Source: Actinernus sp. WN-2022
Taxonomy: Eukaryota > Cnidaria > Anthozoa > Actiniaria > Actinernidae
NCBI GenBank assembly: GCA_030867875.1
Contig: JAOWCC010000655.1
Coordinates: 6,239,083-6,303,082, forward strand
DNA length: 64,000 nt
Direction: 5' to 3'
The notes beneath the pieces were generated by a model. It worked only from the letters and a program-made list of their open reading frames with translations. It did not search any database and was not told the DNA's origin. The translations under genes were made by a program, and so were the position numbers. Below are positions 43,431 through 55,489 of the stretch, in pieces. Position 1 is the first letter of the stretch, and every line of letters starts with the position of its first letter.

Positions 43431-44820
43431 AGAGCGCGCGTTGGTCGTATGTGTACGTAGCGCCATGCTTCCGATCCGAATGTTAATTGTGTTATTTGGC
43501 TAGAAATAAATCATTTTTTTGCAAAGTGCGACTATTGCAGGTGAAGGGGTCGTGTTGTAGATCGCGCCTGCCTATGTCTGTTGAAGCTGTGAGGGTTTAA
43601 GGATTGAGTATAGCGGTTTACAGGTAATGTATTCGTGACGCGTTGGATTAAATGTGTGAGATGCCTGTGGTTTATTGGACAGATGATGGCCTGGAACGGT
43701 TTTAATGGTGGCGAACGATGCCATTGGGTTGATATGGTGCAATTGAAGCGAAATGGAAGGCTAATTTGTAGATGTGGCGACAAGACAGGAAGAATGTAGA
43801 GGTAACATAATTGTTTAGGCAAAAAGAACGACTCGATTTTATACTATATATATATCGCTCAGCACACGGCGGTGGGTTTATAATCAGTAATTAACCAAAT
43901 ATATGTATGTCGTAGCGGTCTTTGGAAAAGAAAGAGTTCTCTTGCGCAGCCTTGGTAGAAATGCAGCTGTAAGCTTGGAATTCGGTGTGATAAGAAATTT
44001 GTGTGGGCAATATTTTAATATTAACGTGCTTCCCCGGTTTATACCGATCGGGCATAAATTAGCTGGAATGTTCAGCAATTGCGACAGGCACGTGACTTTA
44101 TCGAGTGAAATGTGTGAATAAAGTGCCGAGTGTTGGGGGTAAATTAGACAATTTTGTAAGAAATCGGATTATGGGCTTCCTGTGGCTGGCTTTGAGAAAA
44201 TTGGTTTTCGCGGTACTTCGGAGATGCATGCGGAGGAGGGTTGACGGTGTGCTGTTACAAGCTGACACACGAATACACACGAGTAACCTACGCGTAACCT
44301 GACGAGGATACATATACGACTAACCTAGGAGCTAGTATACAGTGTTTGCTATTGATATAAACTTGCGCGGCGGGAAATTGCTAGTATCATGCAACCTTTA
44401 GAATCAATATAGGATCCATTTCGACAAGTTTAACTAGTTAAGCTCGTGTGTACTTTTAGCAACGATCGTTTGGAATTGGTTGTCGGTCGGTCTACATAGA
44501 GAACGAAGGAAGTGACAATAACTTAACAGCAATTTATTTCACTCGCTCGACAGTGAGATTTGAAGTGCAGTTGAGGTGAAAGACTGTAACACGTATATAT
44601 CATAAATATAATAGTCAATAACCATAGCAAGGACGACTTAATAATACAACAATAGCCGGAGCGGGCTATATGTCCGCCATTTTACTACTGAACCGTGCCG
44701 TAACTTGCCCACTCGTAAGATTAAGCCGCTCTATGTACTGACTAACCTCAAACAATGTGCGCAGGCTTGGTGGACAAAGTAGCACTGATCAAAATCGTAT
44801 AATACTAATGAAGTGATCAA
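43430..44820. repeat. Paralogous block, second copy, noncoding part
   Basis: It matches 28030-29450 in order and orientation. CTGACACACGAATACACACG, TTGCTATTGATATAAACTTG and AGCTCGTGTGTACTTTTAGC are strongly conserved. No gene is recognised. A short TATATATA run lies at 43847. Confidence 0.65.
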
Positions 44821-45329
44821 AATCAGGCCTCTGAGCTAGCGCGGGCGCACAGTTTCAAGTAAATTACGGATGCCTCTCCCAAACGATTTCCCGGTTTTTC
44901 CCAACTGTCTCATACGGGTCAGACTCTCGGTATGAAACTTTTGTTGCCAACAACTGCAGCTTAAACAAACAAGGCAGTTTCAATTCAGTGAGAATTTTAG
45001 TTTGGAAAAGCCGGGAAATAGTTTTTTACAAGAGGTTTTCGGCGGAGATACGGAATTTATCTTCTCGTGTTGAACTTGATAACTCCGTCGCTCGTTCGCT
45101 GCCGGCATGAGCCTGAGCCGCGGCGGTTATCAATATAGACGTACACTCGAAGGTAAGTTGCGTGTCTCCGCGCGGCCATGTCAACATCCTCTGTTTATTT
45201 CGGTAATGTTCAATTGTTGCTTTGGAGCCAAGGACTTTCTGCGTGCGTAATGCCAAGTGAAGCCTTGTATGTGATACCAGATGCTTTGGTTTCAGTTGCA
45301 GGCAATTTCAGTGTGAGTCTCCGGCGGTT

Positions 45330-46097
45330 CCAATTTCGATTTCAGTTTCAGTAGTAGCGCGCATGGAATGTGCTACTTCCCAGAACGATTGTTGACCATC
45401 CCAGAGCGCGTTGGAGTCGTCCGCTGTGGGGCCAGATAGCACGTCGAACCATCTGTCCAGAATGATGCGCTGCCCTTCGTCGTACTCCTCGCCAGACCAC
45501 GCAGTGGTAAGCTTCAGCCACCCAAGAGAAAGGTAGGAGCACTCGACGCCGGGTTGCCTGCAAACCGCCCTACTAAACATTCGTATGCGTTCCCAACGAA
45601 AGATTCTCCAGCGCCGGACAGAAGCTAATCAAGTGACTACAAGCCCTAATGCGAGCGAGCAGTTTGCTTTCGCAGTCAAGAATTCTCTGCAAGTAGTCCT
45701 TGACGGTTCTGCTAAATTCGGAGCCGACTCCTTCCGCCAACTCGCACGCGTCCAGCAAGTTTGAGACGGGAAGCGCCAATGACATGCGCCGGGCGAAAGA
45801 GCGCGCAACACTTCTGCCTATAATGAGATGTGCATCTTTCCTTGTGGCGCGCTCTTTGAGGGCGCTAAAGAACTCGCATGCAAAGCATTGCTGGCTTGCA
45901 CAAGCGGCGACGCTCTCTTCGAGGGGGTTTCCTCCGGCACCCATGGCTTTGAACGGACAGAAAACGTCTTGGCTGCTGTGCTGGGTATCGCCGTCTTCCG
46001 GCGCAAGGGGACTTCCCTCGAGACACGTGCATTCCGTCCTGCAATGTTCCCACAGTACTTCTACTAGGGTCGTGGAGTTCGTATCCACGGACGCCAT
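45330..46097 (-). pseudogene. Paralogous Cys-rich protein, copy 2
   Basis: From ATG at 46097 a 174-aa minus frame reads MASVDTNSTTLVEVLWEH, TECTCLEGSPLA, DVFCPFKAMGAGGNPLEES, CASQQCFACEFFSALKERAT, DAHLIIGRSVARSFARRMSL, SNLLDACELAEGVGSEFSR and LISFCPALENLS. It then loses frame near 45590. Further downstream (45560-45330) CSYLSLGWLKLT and EEYDEGQRIILDRWFDVL continue the family in another frame. Copy 1 (29596-30314) has about 22 extra bases at the break, so here the frame was lost by deletion. No function is recognised. Confidence 0.5.
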
Positions 46098-46169
46098 CCG
46101 CTCTGTGTGCTCCTGCTACGGTAGACAAAAAGGTAAGAGAAGACGGGTAAGTCTACTTCGCACGATCTA

Positions 46170-46600
46170 ACAGTATATTTGCGCTTCACCGATTAGCGAT
46201 TTTACCTTTCCGTCGCATTGTCACGGCGACACCAATAAGTCGGTACACGTAACGCTAGTCGTGAGCGCAAAGTCTGTCTGAAATCATACGATTGCGTGCG
46301 TTCGAAAACCAAACACAAACAACAGCCAAAGCGAAGTGGTGTGCATATGTACCGGCGATTTCAGCCCAAAATTGCCAAACTCTGCCAGCACTTGATAAAT
46401 AGACACTGTGGCAGACTTTCAATGTCCCAAGGCTATATACCCCAGCTGGGACCCTCGAAACTTAATAGGCATCTTTAGCCGAAAATTCGCGTTAGGCCGC
46501 GTGTTTGAACGAATGCTTTTGTAGTTGTGTAGGCGCCTGCCAGTACTGTTAATCGCCTTTGGTACGTCAACGTTTTAAGTCTACTCATCTATGTGTTTTT
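46170..46600. other. Intergenic stretch
   Basis: No recognisable gene or repeat is present. Confidence 0.4.
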
Positions 46601-46632
46601 TGTTTTTTTGTTTTTATCAGTTTTCTTACGCC

Positions 46633-47420
46633 CTATTTATTTCTGGTACGTCGAAGAGTTGCGCTACATACCTGGGCAGGACAGGGTACAGTGTCGAGCA
46701 GAAACGTCCGGGTGGCCTCGACTTGTAAGCGATTTGGCAGGCAGTCGAAGTAAAACCGGCCAGCTATGTCCTGGAACAGTTGTCGCAGCATACGTCGTTG
46801 CATTTCTCTACGTTGGTCGTTTGCGTCCCTTAGGCTCGTCAGGGCCATGTTGCCTCCCCTAGGACGCTTGGTACTGGCCGAGCTGGATGATTCTTTGCGG
46901 CGCTTTCGCCTGGCGCGGCCACCAGCTGTCGGTTCTTGGTCGTCATTCCTCGAAGGGCCCTCGCCCAAGGCCATCTCCACAAGTTGCTCTGGCGGGTGGT
47001 CGACGAAACTTTGCTCCATGGCTTGAATGGTGTGTTCAAGTAAGCCCTCTGGGCTCCCTTTGCCGAATCCCCACCAGACATGCGACGTATGACAAGCGAG
47101 TCCTCCTCGGTCAACTGAAGCTCCTCTTCGTGTGCCATGGGCGGACACCAATCTTGGCTATCGCCGCCAGTACCCTTGCCAAGTCGTCTGTCCCAGAATG
47201 GGATGAAGAGTCTGTCATTCAAAGCCAGTAGGTTGTCGGTGTTGCGAACGGGCTCCAGAGTGGCGAAATTCAACCCAAAGCGAAGGGTACACTCCAGCAG
47301 CCGAGTTGACATGCGCTCAAGCGTGTGTAGACAACGAAGGGCAGCTCTGCGGCAGTACAGCAGGTCCGCAAGCGTGAGGCCAGCCCCGCGCACAGAGTCG
47401 GCGCTGCAAGTGTCTACGGT
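46633..47420 (-). pseudogene. GC-rich reading frame with basic nuclear-type tail
   Basis: Two overlapping minus frames, 46839-47507 and 46633-47151, fit one protein with a frameshift near 47080. The first part reads LTLADLLYCRRAALRCLHTL, RMSTRLLECTLRFGLNFATL and RLFIPFWDRRLGKGTGG. The second reads PEGLLEHTIQAMEQSFVDHP, then GGRARRKRRKESSSSAS (a likely nuclear-localisation signal) and a helical MQRRMLRQLFQDIAGRFYFD. Base composition is clearly richer in GC than the neighbourhood. The N-terminal 25 residues of the first frame belong instead to the zinc-finger family upstream, so the two are fused at about 47420. I do not recognise this protein. Confidence 0.4.
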
Positions 47421-48702
47421 GCGAAGGTCGTCATAAGAACAGCAGTGCCCCATTCTATTTAGGAGTGATATCAGTACCTTGGATGACGTCAGATGGTGCA
47501 CACTCACAGCAAGGCTGACGTGTTTTGGGAGCTTTACTCAGCTTTTACTACAGCAATAAACTATGTCTGTGATATCTGATCTTCGTTGTTGATGTCCGAC
47601 GTTATTAGCAGACGGAGAAGTAGGTGAAGTGAGCCAGGAATAAGTTGCTGAGTGGATGTAATACTCACGTCACTAGGGTTAAGTGGTCTCACGGAAATTC
47701 CCTTGACTTGGTTTATTTCCTTCTTAATGTGTTTCGCTACTTTGAAGATTTCACTTTCTATACCTTGACCATCCTTCTTACACTGCAAATCAGCCCAGGC
47801 ATTAAGGATATCTTGCACCATTATTGTGCTACCATAAACAAGTTCCGGTTTGTTCGGGTTAGTAGGCTTATGGAATAGAATTTGTTATCTCCAAAATGCT
47901 TCTCCAGGCGTGATTTAAGATGTTGCACACTGTAACTCACTGACACCTTTCGCCGCTAGAATTTCTCTATATTTTGTGACCAGGGAAGTCATGTCGTACG
48001 CTTTTCCTTCGCGGATGCCATTCGCAATATCCGCTGCCAACTCTTGGAATGAAACATTGTAACCAGATTCCTGATTTTCAAATTTTGGACCCTGATTCTT
48101 TACGTAGAGCGAAAAGCAGTTTTTATGATATTTCGCTTCTGCAGCTATGATATCGTAATTTACGCTTCGAAGAATGTGCAGTAATTCCTGATCCCCCTTC
48201 CCCTCGGCTGCCTTCCTAATGTTATTAGAGGCTTCAAATGTACAAACGTTTATCAGCTCCTTGCATTTCTTATACGTTCTATTCTTGCAGAAGAAACACT
48301 TCAACCAATCGACAGTATCGGCTACTGAGCGAGAAACCCTTCCAACTTCCTGTTCTTGCTGTGGCCGGCATTCACTTTCATCGGCATCACTTTTACTGGA
48401 TTCGGCGGAGCTGCTGGCTGCATGTCGAATGTTTTGCTCGCTCGTGTAGGTTGCATAGCATATCTTATGCCAGACTAATTCTTCATCATCACTGACTAGT
48501 GAAAGGACTTCATCACCCCTTTGCTTTGCTGATCTTATAAGCTTTTGGACGATGACGCTTTAGCCTTTCTCAGAGGATCGGTACTGGATTTCTGACAAAT
48601 GATACATTTGCTGGTGCTAAGCTTCCTTTTTTTCGCCTCAGGGGGGACAGGCAGAGAAAAGCCACCATCGACAGATTCAGTTTCTTCGCTATCCATAATG
48701 AC
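47421..48702 (-). pseudogene. Second zinc-finger repeat-family gene, broken
   Basis: From ATG at 48702: MDSEETESVDGGFSLPVP, KCIICQKSS, then (other frame, after about 48540) ELVWHKICYATYTSEQNI, a first Cys/His finger. Near 48310-48110: CFFCKNRTYKKC, LINVCTFEASNNIRKAAE, IIAAEAKYHKNCFSLY, a second finger. Near 47930-47830: LKSRLEKHFGDN and KPELVYGST. Near 47820-47560: VQDILNAWADLQC, SVRPLNPSDVS. Near 47515-47425: KLPKHVSLAVSVHHLTSSKV and MGHCCSYDDLRTVDT. The order matches the family of 23029-27577, which lacks some of these blocks and carries the following ones. At least three frameshifts are present. After DLRTVDT the family sequence stops and a GC-rich frame follows. Confidence 0.6.
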
Positions 48703-49528
48703 TAGAATAGATTTTAAAGCAATAACCTAACCTAGCCATATGAAAACATATGAAAAGGATAGGCAAAGTGAAGAGAATCGTACTACAGTGAGAACAGAGA
48801 TCTGTCCATGGAGGCCGCCATGTTGGTTGTGATGTCATAGCCTCGTTTTGAAGTTCACAGAAACGAGGCGGGTATGCAAAATTGATTTAATCAGTTTCAA
48901 GGGGAACAGATAAATGGGGTATTACTAAATACATACTATCTCATTACATTGCGATGAATTCTGAGTGGGTTTAACATGTTTATTTTATATCTGCCTTGGC
49001 GACTCGAGGAATTGCTTGCTTTCAATAAAATTGTTTAGCTTTAATAGGTTCATTGTTTTTTAATTGTGTTCTTTACAAACTGGGTTCTTTAAAGATTTCA
49101 CTTTCTATACCTTTAACTTTTTTTTACTGTGTTGTTTTTTACGTTTTCTATCGGGAAACAAAGGAAGAAGTATTTGACAACTACATAAGAGTTTGTGACA
49201 TGCGCAGAAGACTATTATGTGACTTAATAGCGCAAAACTGGTTAGTAAGGAGTAGAACGAAGTTAGATAAGGAATTCTACAGTGTTTTGTGCGTCACAGA
49301 AGCATGTAAGAGTGATAGAAAAATCGTTTTCTAAAAATCAGACTGGGTACCCTGTGGTTTTTCAGCTAAAATAAAAACACCCTCTTAACTCGGGACCTAT
49401 ACCACAATTCAACTCTACTACCTACCGAGCAATGTCCAGGGCATCAAGTTCTACCAATATCCACTGTCAAACCTTTTCTACCTCGTGGGTTGAACGAAAC
49501 CCCTATTTTTCGGGATCTGCTACCGGAC
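48703..49528. other. Intergenic stretch left of the 5.2-kb repeat
   Basis: A plus frame at 49053-49334 (93 aa, with VRSRTKLDKEFYSVLCVTEA) resembles nothing known to me. CTGGGTACCCTGTGGTTTTT near 49344 is the reverse complement of sequence near 19888. CCGCCATGTTGG near 48817 resembles a YY1-type promoter element. Confidence 0.4.
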
Positions 49529-49951
49529 TATATAACCTTAGTAACATTTCTGTCTGCATGTTAATTCAGAGGTAACAAGGAGCAAAAAGATAATAACAAT
49601 TAGATAGAAAGAAGATTGTCAATTTCAATTTTTGATCTAGTAGCAGGTCCCAGAAGCTTATTGGGAAAACCGAATGCTTCACTGACATTGTAGTTCTGAA
49701 TTGGAGCAACACTCGATTGATACTTGACATGTTCTATCTATATACGATATATAAAGGTAACGTTACTTAATTATTATATTATTAAACTAACATTATTATT
49801 ATTATAATCATATGGCAACTAACTCATATCTCCTGGTTATAAACTATTTCCTGCTTTGGTTTTGGTTTTGCTACAGGCAGTTGAAACCTGTTCTATGCCT
49901 CAAAGTAATCATGCAAGTAAGTAATTGCATCCTTCAAATACTGCTACTCAC

Positions 49952-50085
49952 TTTGAATCATACGCCCACGTAATGAAGGAGGCACGGATATTATTTACGG
50001 AAATCCTTACGCCACATAACTTGCTGAAGATTCCTTGGATGTGAAATGTAAATGCTGAGGAAGTAAAAGCTTCACCTGCTTTGTT
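49952..50085 (-). pseudogene. Tyrosine-recombinase exon with catalytic Arg, copy A
   Basis: The 134-base exon between acceptor ACCTTCTCTGCAG and donor GTGAGT reads NKAGEAFTSSAFTFHIQGIF, SKLCGVRISVNNIRASF and ITWAYDS. The GVRISVNNIRASFITW segment fits the Arg-containing helix of Crypton-like tyrosine recombinases, with Ser in place of the usual His near the Arg. The exon is open, but copy A is cut off before the following exon with the catalytic His and Tyr. Confidence 0.6.
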
Positions 50086-53000
50086 CTGCAGAGAAGGTAC
50101 AGTAAAGTTAGAGTTAGTTTCATGTTTTTTTTTAAAAAATCTGCCAATAGCTTTAATTATTATCACTTTGATACCTGCACGTTTAGGCTAATTAATTAGT
50201 TATATACCAGTATATATTTATCTACCTTCTCTCACGACGTAACTTATTACTGTACAATTTAAGATTTGTTGTTTCATTGCACATCAATAATATCGCTATG
50301 TATAAATCTGAGTAGTTATATATTGCTGTCCTTGGTCAAGAGATAGTTTTCACCAGAATGGAGAATTTAGCACGGTTTTCAAGTTATATTTGAAGTGGCC
50401 GGGTATTCTATAGTTTAGGCTATAGTGTATACCGACTAACTGCTCAGATTTATGTAGCAGAATAAACTGCAGTTATCTATACTGGAGAAATAACCAATGA
50501 GACAATTTTGATGAAGGATGGCAAAGTATCGAGTAGATGAAAAAGACTGCTTTTATGGGAAATTTAGAGCTATACTCAAACTCGGTTCACTGCAAACCGA
50601 GAACCAGTTCCCGGTTGCAATAAGCGTTTTTGCAATCTTATTACACTTTAATTTGCCTTTAATTGCCACCCTCTATTGCAAACGTCTGAAAATAATAACT
50701 ATCTAGGGCATTTTCTAGGGCATTTTCATCTTCTATGGGCCTGTAACACTCTCTGGAATAGGTCCTTTCACTGTAGCTGAACAAACTGACATAGAAAAGG
50801 TTTACCAGTGGCTTACAAATAATGCCTAAGAAGTGTGTTTAGTTTTTGAGGTACTCTGTAGGCTTTTAGAGTCGGTTTCACCTTCTGTTAAGTAGCTACA
50901 ATGTTAGCCAATGAGAGTAAATGAAGTGTTGTTGTGCATTTTGAAAATATTATGTACATTTTGATCTTAAAAAGCCTGTATTTTTGTTCTCAGTTGACAT
51001 AATGGCTGTTAAACAAAACTACTGTTGTGCTTTCTATTGATACCATACTGATTAACGCTGCAATGAGATAAATCAGATCTGATGTGTGTACATTTAGATT
51101 TGAGACAGCTAATTTGTCAATTAATATTATTGAAAAGTCCAATTTTCAAGAGTTTGTAATTGCTATGTTTGGTATTTAGGTCATGGACAAAACTTTCCCC
51201 TCCGTAACACCACCAGTGCTCTTATATAATTATCTCAAACAATAACAAAGACAGATAAACTCTTGTCTCATGATTTTAGAAAGTCGGGTAAATGTGAAAC
51301 ATTATTAAACTAAAGAAGGTGCTTGAGATATCATAACTTCACAGAGTTCGTAAGCCAAACTTAAAGATAAAAAAAAGGCAATTTTCTGTTCCCCTCCGTA
51401 ACGCTGAATATTTTTTCTTATGATCAATACACGGATGTTTGAATTTTTGTTTGCTCTCCGGCTGCAGCTTTAGTATAGATGGACACCAATGTTACTGTCA
51501 ACAAAAAAATGTAAATGATTCCATAATTAAATAGCTACAAGTAGTTAAAAAGTTTTGTCTTCCCCTCCGTAACATTCCAAATACTGTGAAATGACCCTAT
51601 GTATTAAACAAATATTATTAGCTCCTTGTTGTATATTTATGAATGCATGGTATTTAAAAAAAAAAAAAAACATGAAGAACCAACCCAGTGTTTAGCTAAC
51701 CCACATTGAATGAATTTAATCATTCCTTGGAATGAGGTGCACTTGGAAATTCACCCATGTTGGGTGATTGAATTAATTTAATCATCCCTTGGAATGAGGT
51801 ACAATTGGAATTCACCCCAAATGGATTAGGTATTGCAATACGCTGATCTTATGGGAATGACAAACACGGCTGTTGCTGGTAAGTGTTTCTAGACAAAGTT
51901 AGGATAAGAGGATGGATTCACACTGGGGCCTTTTTTTATTTCAAAAATTTATATATCGATTAGTATTAAAGATATGGAGATGGAGTGATGCCATAGGACA
52001 GGCTCCCAGCTATGAATGGGATACTAGTTTATAGGTGGCTTATTTATCGAGATATAAGCCCTCAAACATGGTTCAAAATTGATATATTGCCAAAAATCAA
52101 TTGCTATCATTGTACATCTCATTCTCTTGTCTACGGATGAGACCATAGTTGCTTATTTCGTAGGTTGCTTATTTCTCGAGATATAGTAAGCCCTCCAACA
52201 TGGTCCAAAAGTGCAAAGTTTCCAATAAATTTCCAAAATACCATGATATATTCCGAATCCCCATAATCTGATTCATATTCTCCCATTAATTTGCAGTGAC
52301 ACTTTTTTTCTAAATTGCGATGTATCCAGGTTGAAAATTGTCATACAGAAAGTGGTGGAGAGCATTTCTATACCATGAAGCTTTGACTATATTTTTCTGG
52401 AATTTTGATGTTGAGTCGGGATTGGCTGTATTGGTTAGGGTTGGGTTTTTGATAAGTACGTTGCTGCAATCAGTTTTAAAATTGGTTGAAAATTGACGGA
52501 GTTACGACTTTTGAAAAAGTGGTACAACGACCAAAAACGTCCGGAATCGAACCAGACAGCTCAATTTCTTGAGCCTTCCAAACGGCTTTGTGTGTTCTGT
52601 GGAGTATGCATGTGTTTTGTACTAACAACATTTATCAGGCCAAATGTCGAACGTACTTGCCCTAAAAGCGAAAATGGTGTATGTAATGTTTGGGTATCTT
52701 GGCAGGAAACCCTCCTGTCCTAGATGTAATGTATATGTGGTTTATATACTAAGTTAATTACATATATATTTCTTTTTTTCCCTCTGGCGAAAAAGTAAGT
52801 TGACCAGGCTCTTAACCCATTTGGTTTTGTCACTGGGAATTAAAGTACAGACCAGGCCTTTAGCCCCATCGGACCTGGAACTGGAAGTATTTACCAAAGG
52901 ATGACAGTTTCATTCTGACTGAAAAAGTAAGTTGACCAGGCTCTTAACCCATTTGGTTTTGGCACTGAGAAAGTAAAGAAAATTGCCTTATAGCGCATAG

Positions 53001-53120
53001 ATTTAAGTAGCTCATGGCATTTGCATCGAGTTATTTAAATTTAGGTGCATGCAATTTTAAAGGTTTATTTTTGTCGAGCATTTACTAGGGTGTGTGAATT
53101 GTAGTCCCTGTGTTACCCCA
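50086..53120. other. AT-rich interior of copy A
   Basis: No clear exon is recognised. CCCCTCCGTAAC occurs at 51202, 51393 and 51565. A local repeat of about 40 bases (AAAAAGTAAGTTGACCAGGC) occurs at 52790 and 52922. The plus frame 52493-52723 (76 aa) is conserved in copy B with a few changes, but so is the whole region. Confidence 0.5.
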
Positions 53121-53129
53121 AGTAGGTTA

Positions 53130-53490
53130 TGGAGCTCCTTCAATAGCACCTAGCCTGGTCATCAATGAACCACGCTTCATAACCAATGGAATAACTTACA
53201 TGGTGGACTTCATCCTGTGGAACTTGTTGTGAAAGGCCTTGTAAGTTTTTACTGGGATTTGTCTTCGCTGGAACTCTGGTGTAGCTTGCTTTGAAGTCCA
53301 GCGAAACGTTGATTAATGATACTTCTTCTGTGGACCTGCATTGGCTGCTAGGGTTACCTTTGCGAGCTTGACCACTCCCTGCTTCTTTGAAGCTTCTAGC
53401 TCCTCTACGATCGTACGTGGGTCTGGGCTTAGCTCTCCCTCATCCACAGGCTCTGTCCATCGAGCACCCCCCAGTTGTAATGTCAGCTTC
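53130..53490 (-). other. Possible coding remnant after the unknown protein, copy A
   Basis: Directly downstream of the 254-aa frame, the minus strand contains a stretch in one frame (GGARWTEPVDEGELSPDP, RTIVEELEASKKQGVVKLAK, then GT) and a second in another frame (SLINVSLDFKASYTRVPAKT, DEVHHVSYSIGYEAWFIDDQ). Between copies A and B a 6-base indel at 53304-53311 keeps the second frame open. The C-run at 53465-53470 differs by one base between copies. Both stretches look protein-like but no family is recognised. Confidence 0.35.
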
Positions 53491-53493
53491 GTT

Positions 53494-54808
53494 TTAAGAT
53501 GGTAGATGATATTCGATATTTTCGCTCATTTTGTAGATCCTGGCTGATATAATCGACTGGAAGAACACTGGAGAGAGGATGTCCAGTTGTTGTAGATTCC
53601 TGTGGGATAGAGGTAGCCTTATCTCCATGTTTCCCAGATTGTCGTAGCAGATGAAAATGCCTTGCTGGTGCAGTGCGATACTGCTCACAAATAGGCATAC
53701 CTTGATGAGGTCATCATGGGACAGATCGTACATCAAGGCCCAGTAGCTAAGCATATTCCATCGTACAGTTTTGAAGTGGCTTGAAATTTGGATGGCAGGA
53801 AAGTACGTCAACTTCGCATCTCTAATCCCTTGTTCCAGTACTACATTTAACTGGTGGCCAGCACCAATGACCATTTCTACAGCTCTGCGATAGAGGTATG
53901 GGAGGTGGAACAAGTAGGTATTCTTAAACTCCTGGATTAGTTGCGGCAGGGTTATCGTCTGTGAAGAACGACCAGGAGGATACTTCTTTTGGAGGTTGTT
54001 GTAGTTAACCTCCTGCACGTCAAAAAGGTCAGCCAATATGATGTTCAGCAAGTGACGACCAACCACTATTGCTGGAGCCTTCAGCTTGTTGTTGTACGAG
54101 AATAGACATTCAATTCTGAGGTGATGGACTACAGACGTGGTGATATGGTGAAATGGCGGCGGACGACGATTCGTTACCGTGGAGGCAGTGGTACAACCAA
54201 TTCCGAGAAAGCCACGTCTTTTAGTGAAGCTGTTTTCAACGTTGGGGTTCATTCCCAAGTTAGTGATGTCTAGTGTCAGTTCTAGTTGGGATGCCTTTCA
54301 GGCCCTTTGAAATCCCCTTTGGTACATAAAAGTTTGCAATTCCTTTAGTTGGCCAATGAGGTGACTTGCAATTCTTTGGAGTGTTAGGGTGAATGCTGGT
54401 GGTTTCCTTGATGGGGATGAGCGCTGCGTTACATGCCACGAAGTTTTGCAGGGCATTGATGTGAATGAAATCTGGAGCTGAGAAGAACTGAGGAATCCTG
54501 TTCCCCTCAAATAGCGTCACGATTTCGAATCTTGCCTGAAAGGGAATTCTCACCTTCAGAGCTAGGTCCTCCATGTGCTGCGTGTAATCTTCACAGGAGT
54601 TTAATAATGACTTGTTGGTGCATTTGATGAAGATTGGATGTTGTTTTGTGTTCACCATGTGATTGTTTGGTGTGTCACAATAGAGCTGTATGAAGGTGAC
54701 GTCGTTCGGGAATTGACATAGAGACTGAAGCTCTTGACCGAAGTGTAATGGTTGCCAGTTTATGGTGTTTAGGAGCCGCTTTCGAGATGTGTGTCGCGGT
54801 GTTGGCAC
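53494..54808 (-). pseudogene. Unrecognised conserved protein, copy A, two frames
   Basis: A 182-aa frame (54808-54260) and a 254-aa frame (54258-53494) appear to be one protein split by a frame change. The first has DVTFIQLYCDTPNNHM, HPIFIKCTNKSLLNSCEDYT and FFSAPDFIHINALQNFVACN. The natural continuation near 54380 shifts to LIGQLKELQTFMYQRGFQR, then (254-aa frame) GMNPNVENSF, IECLFSYNNKLKAPAIV, HLLNIILADLFDVQEV, KNTYLFHLPYLYRRAVEMVI, SSHFKTVRWNMLSYWALMYD and DLIKVCLFVSSIALHQQGIF. No signal peptide or zinc motif is seen. The helical, aromatic-rich C-terminal half looks like a folded domain. I do not recognise it. Confidence 0.5.
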
Positions 54809-55349
54809 CTCATCGAATGTCGCACAATTTCTTCGCCCAGTAGATCTTCCAACTGCAGGGCATTTTCAGTTGCCCGATCCTATTGCCTTTTGAAAGAACA
54901 TTTCATCGCTAAAATGAATTGACGTGAACAAAAACAAAAACAAGAAAATGCGCGGGGAAAAAAGAATAATGAATTCAAGCATTTAGAGAAAAACAAAATG
55001 TAAAGAAAACAATAGAACATGCGACTGTCCAGTGTTACAAAGAATGGTGATATTGGAACCCCAGTCATCAGCTAGTTTACGCATGGAAATACAGTACAAT
55101 AATTTATTCAACGTTGATAAACGTGGGGAGTGGTCACTCAATCTCTCGAACCAGGGGCTCGTGTTATAAACGCTCGACTTAATAATTTTTTTAAAGGTAT
55201 GGCACCAAACTGACAACCATAAAAGCCTAAGCAGATTTAAACACTGTTTCTTCGGTTATCAAATAGCTGTGTACTAAACACCTGCACGCATGCGAACGGC
55301 AGTTTTACATCAACTGGATCATTTTGGTGAAAATGGCGATTTACCTGCG

Positions 55350-55485
55350 CGTCGCCGAACTTCCTTGGCTGTCACCTTGACTAATAAATTCGCGTAACTG
55401 ACTATCGCATCCTTCGTCTTCCTCCTCGCTCGACTCCCGTCGAGAATCTGGCGCCTCGCATTCGTCCAACACGAAGCCACTCATG
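55350..55485 (-). CDS. Possible first coding exon, acidic
   Basis: From an ATG at 55485 the minus strand reads MSGFVLDECEAPDSRRE, SSEEEDEGCDSQLREFI and SQGDSQGSSATRR, followed by GTAAAT as a possible donor. The Ser/Glu/Asp-rich composition suits a disordered N-terminus. It lies about 540 bases upstream of the unknown protein of copy A on the same strand and might be its 5' exon. The splice phase into downstream frames could not be made to work by eye, so the link is uncertain. It has no counterpart next to copy B. Confidence 0.35.
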
Positions 55486-55489
55486 TTCG

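Larger units (their letters stand above)
49529..54762. repeat. 5.2-kb direct repeat, copy A
   Basis: Nearly the whole stretch recurs at 58482-63733 in the same orientation with only scattered substitutions and small indels. The shared sequence starts TATATAACCTTAGTAAC and ends GGTTGCCAGTTTA. Outside these points the copies differ completely. No inverted termini or target duplications are evident. Copy A keeps upstream sequence absent from B (start of the 182-aa frame and an acidic exon at 55350-55485) but lacks the recombinase C-terminal exon found next to B. Confidence 0.9.

Noticed and set aside
45700..46170. 156-aa plus-strand frame at the Cys-rich paralogue
   Set aside because: The minus-strand reading is the one preserved in both paralogues with consistent motifs. 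The plus frame is its shadow.
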